Shown here piece after piece: positions 39,279 to 40,943 of a stretch of DNA of 40,943 nt. The translations under genes and the position numbers were made by a program. Every line of letters starts with the position of its first letter. Position 1 is the stretch's first letter. The DNA lies in contig CAIPUA010000105.1 of the NCBI GenBank assembly GCA_903868115.1, forward strand, positions 1 through 40,943, read 5' to 3'. Under the pieces are notes generated by a model. The model saw nothing but the letters and a program-made list of their open reading frames with translations. It searched no databases and was not told the DNA's origin. Origin of the DNA: an uncultured Holophagaceae bacterium (lineage in GTDB: Bacteria > Acidobacteriota > Holophagae > Holophagales > Holophagaceae).

Positions 39279-40787
39279 CTACTTTACTTCGAGCTTGCGG
39301 GCATCCAGCAAGTTGCCCAGGGTCTTCTCGAGGGTGGTGACGGCCTTGGCATAGCTGATCTGGGACTGGAGCTCCGTGCTCTTGGCGGTGTCGAGATCGT
39401 TCTGCTTGGAGAGCACGAGGAAATTGGTGCTCATGCCGTTTTCGTACTTCTTCTGTTCGGCTTCGAGATCCTTCTGGCGGAAGATGCGGGTCTTCTCGGC
39501 GGCCTTGACGCCCTTTTCCATGGCGTTGACGTTGCGGAAGGCGGTGCGGACCTCCAGGGTGATCCCCAGTTCCAAATCGCGCATCGTCAGCTCGCTGCCG
39601 CGGCGGTTGGCACGGGCCTGGGCCATCGAGCCCTTGGAGGCGCGATTGGGCAGTGGCATGGAGAAGGTGAGCCCCACGCTGTAGCCGGGATTCTTGGCCT
39701 GCCACAGATCCGAGTTCACGGGCGAGAAGGTGTCATGGTTCGTGGCGCTGCCGTTGTAGCCAAGGTTCAGATCCAACTGGGGCTTCAGACGGTTCTTGGC
39801 GACGCCTTCGAGGATCTGCTTGGATTCGAGATCGAGCCGGGCGCTCTTGAGTTCCACGCGGCGTTCGAGCGCCATCTTCTCCGCGCCCTTCTCGTCGGTG
39901 CTGATGTGGCTCAGGGTGGGAGCATCCGTCAACTCAAGACCCGCGGGGCGGTCGCTGGAGGGATAGAGGGCCCGGATGAGGGCGTCCTTGGTGTTGGCGA
40001 GTTGGGCCTCGGCGGCGATGATGTCCTGCTCGCGCTGGGCCACAGAGGCTTCAGCGCTGGTCACTTCGATGGGCGCCAGGGTGCCCACCTCTACGCGGAT
40101 CTGGTTTTCCCGAAGCTGTTTCTGGGCGAGTGCCACAGCCTGTTGTTTGTTTTCGAGATTGCGCTGGGCATAGACCACATCCCAGTACAGGGACTCGGTG
40201 CTGGCCACGAGATCGATGATGGATTTCTGATATTGGTAGTCCGCCGAGATGGCGCCCTTCTTGGCCACGATCACATTGGCCTCGGCGACTTGGCGACCGA
40301 AGCCCTTCAGGAGGGACTGGGTATAGCTGGCGCTCAGGGAGCCGGAGTAAGGAGTCGAAGTAGTCGAACTCGAGGCTCCGACGATGTTAGTCGTGCTGGA
40401 CTGATAGGCAGGATTATAGGAAAGGGAAAAATTCCCACCCCACTCAAAGGGCTTCGCTACGCCGACGCTCAAATTCTTGGAATCAGAGGTGGCATCTCCG
40501 CTCAGCAGAGGGCTGCCCGTCGAGAAACGCTTATCCTCAAAGGTGGACTTGCTGTGACCGTAGGAGGCATTGCCATTTAAGGTCCAGTCGAAGGCGCCCT
40601 GGGAAACGAGCACGCTCGCCTTCGTGTAGTTCCGCGTCTCGACCGCCACCTGCACCTGCAGGTTGTTCTCCAGGGAAGTCTTGATGGCTTCCTGGAGGGA
40701 AAGGCGCACCGGCCCCGCGGGCGCCGGGCTCTGCGCCACTAGGCCATAGCAGACCATCAGGGTTGGAATCACACGGGCTCGAAGCAT
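39279..40787 (-). CDS. TolC-family outer-membrane efflux/secretion protein
   Basis: This 502-residue protein begins at the ATG at 40787 (MLRARVIPTL), which is preceded by GAGGAG; an in-frame GTG at 40793 is weaker. The signal peptide ends around VAQSPA. The outer-membrane efflux domain occurs twice (about residues 30-235 and 280-490), with long coiled-coil helices such as YAQRNLENKQQAVALAQKQL and VTSAEASVAQREQDIIAAEA, separated by a beta section (AYQSSTTNIVGASSSTTSTP). The protein forms the trimeric channel of a tripartite exporter or type I secretion system. No inner-membrane or adaptor partner is in the window; one may lie beyond the right edge. A good terminator follows it. Confidence 0.85.
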   Translation of the reverse strand: MLRARVIPTLMVCYGLVAQSPAPAGPVRLSLQEAIKTSLENNLQVQVAVETRNYTKASVLVSQGAFDWTLNGNASYGHSKSTFEDKRFSTGSPLLSGDATSDSKNLSVGVAKPFEWGGNFSLSYNPAYQSSTTNIVGASSSTTSTPYSGSLSASYTQSLLKGFGRQVAEANVIVAKKGAISADYQYQKSIIDLVASTESLYWDVVYAQRNLENKQQAVALAQKQLRENQIRVEVGTLAPIEVTSAEASVAQREQDIIAAEAQLANTKDALIRALYPSSDRPAGLELTDAPTLSHISTDEKGAEKMALERRVELKSARLDLESKQILEGVAKNRLKPQLDLNLGYNGSATNHDTFSPVNSDLWQAKNPGYSVGLTFSMPLPNRASKGSMAQARANRRGSELTMRDLELGITLEVRTAFRNVNAMEKGVKAAEKTRIFRQKDLEAEQKKYENGMSTNFLVLSKQNDLDTAKSTELQSQISYAKAVTTLEKTLGNLLDARKLEVK

Positions 40788-40943
40788 CGCCACTCCTCGG
40801 AGGATCGAAAGAACTATCTAGAACGGACAAGGAACCTACGGTTGGGTGTGACCCACGGTTTAGAGCCTGTCCACCTTGCAGGATGCACACCTCGCGAGCC
40901 GAGGGCAAGGGCATGGTTCATCAAGTGTTGAAATACGGGTCCA

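Noticed and set aside
40913-40943. Possible start of a rightward gene at the right edge (ATGGTTCATC)
   Set aside because: Only ten codons are inside the window and the upstream GAGGGCAAGG-type site is weak evidence; nothing can be said of the product.

Overview
The window is a GC-rich bacterial chromosome segment, gene-dense and mostly with minus-strand operons. Its gene content points to a strictly or facultatively anaerobic, ferredoxin-based chemoorganotroph: a four-subunit 2-oxoacid:ferredoxin oxidoreductase, a one-polypeptide pyruvate:ferredoxin oxidoreductase, a trimeric NAD-linked [FeFe] hydrogenase and rubrerythrin. Outer-membrane proteins (a porin and a TolC-type channel) show a Gram-negative envelope. 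My best guess is Acidobacteriota, class Holophagae (Holophaga/Geothrix type). This is inferred from gene content only, and a deltaproteobacterium-like lineage is not excluded.

Layout. 1-2097: the edge of an unidentified gene, then a complete IS3-family element (about 193-1790) with OrfA and OrfB, a -1 frameshift signal and an unexpected three-way-junction RNA fold after the transposase stop, followed by dispersed intergenic repeats. 2098-5632: operon korD-korA-korB-korC plus a GNAT acetyltransferase. 5751-9686: truA, a CheY-like regulator, a PHP phosphoesterase, a FlhB-C-domain protein and a membrane glycosyltransferase, several overlapping by ATGA. 9831-13918: a membrane Ser/Thr kinase facing guaB across a shared terminator, then rubrerythrin. 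14226-18806: nifJ and a dihydroorotate-dehydrogenase-like flavoprotein. 19385-24814: a chemoreceptor, a small phosphate-binding-like protein with a porin, and three small exported proteins of unknown role. 24950-29495: hydrogenase operon hydB-hydA-hydC. 29801-35013: a DUF4139 protein, a small basic protein, serC-serA and a DUF1015 protein. 35330-40787: a histidine phosphatase, a DUF4388 response regulator, a GH113-like glycosidase, a CysK/CBS-type enzyme and a TolC-family protein.

How the genes work together. NifJ and Kor reduce ferredoxin while oxidising pyruvate and a 2-oxoacid (probably 2-oxoglutarate). HydABC can reoxidise ferredoxin together with NADH to release H2, or run the other way. 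Rubrerythrin protects this oxygen-sensitive chemistry. SerC and SerA make serine from 3-phosphoglycerate, and the CysK/CBS-like enzyme may use serine or its derivatives in sulfur amino-acid metabolism.

Most unusual signals: the folded RNA at the IS 3' end (1658-1748); two families of dispersed imperfect palindromes in the intergenic gaps; a HydB with two tandem thioredoxin-like [2Fe-2S] domains; and a HydA whose first H-cluster motif has Ser where the textbook motif has Cys. All function calls come from reading motifs by eye; no database search was run.
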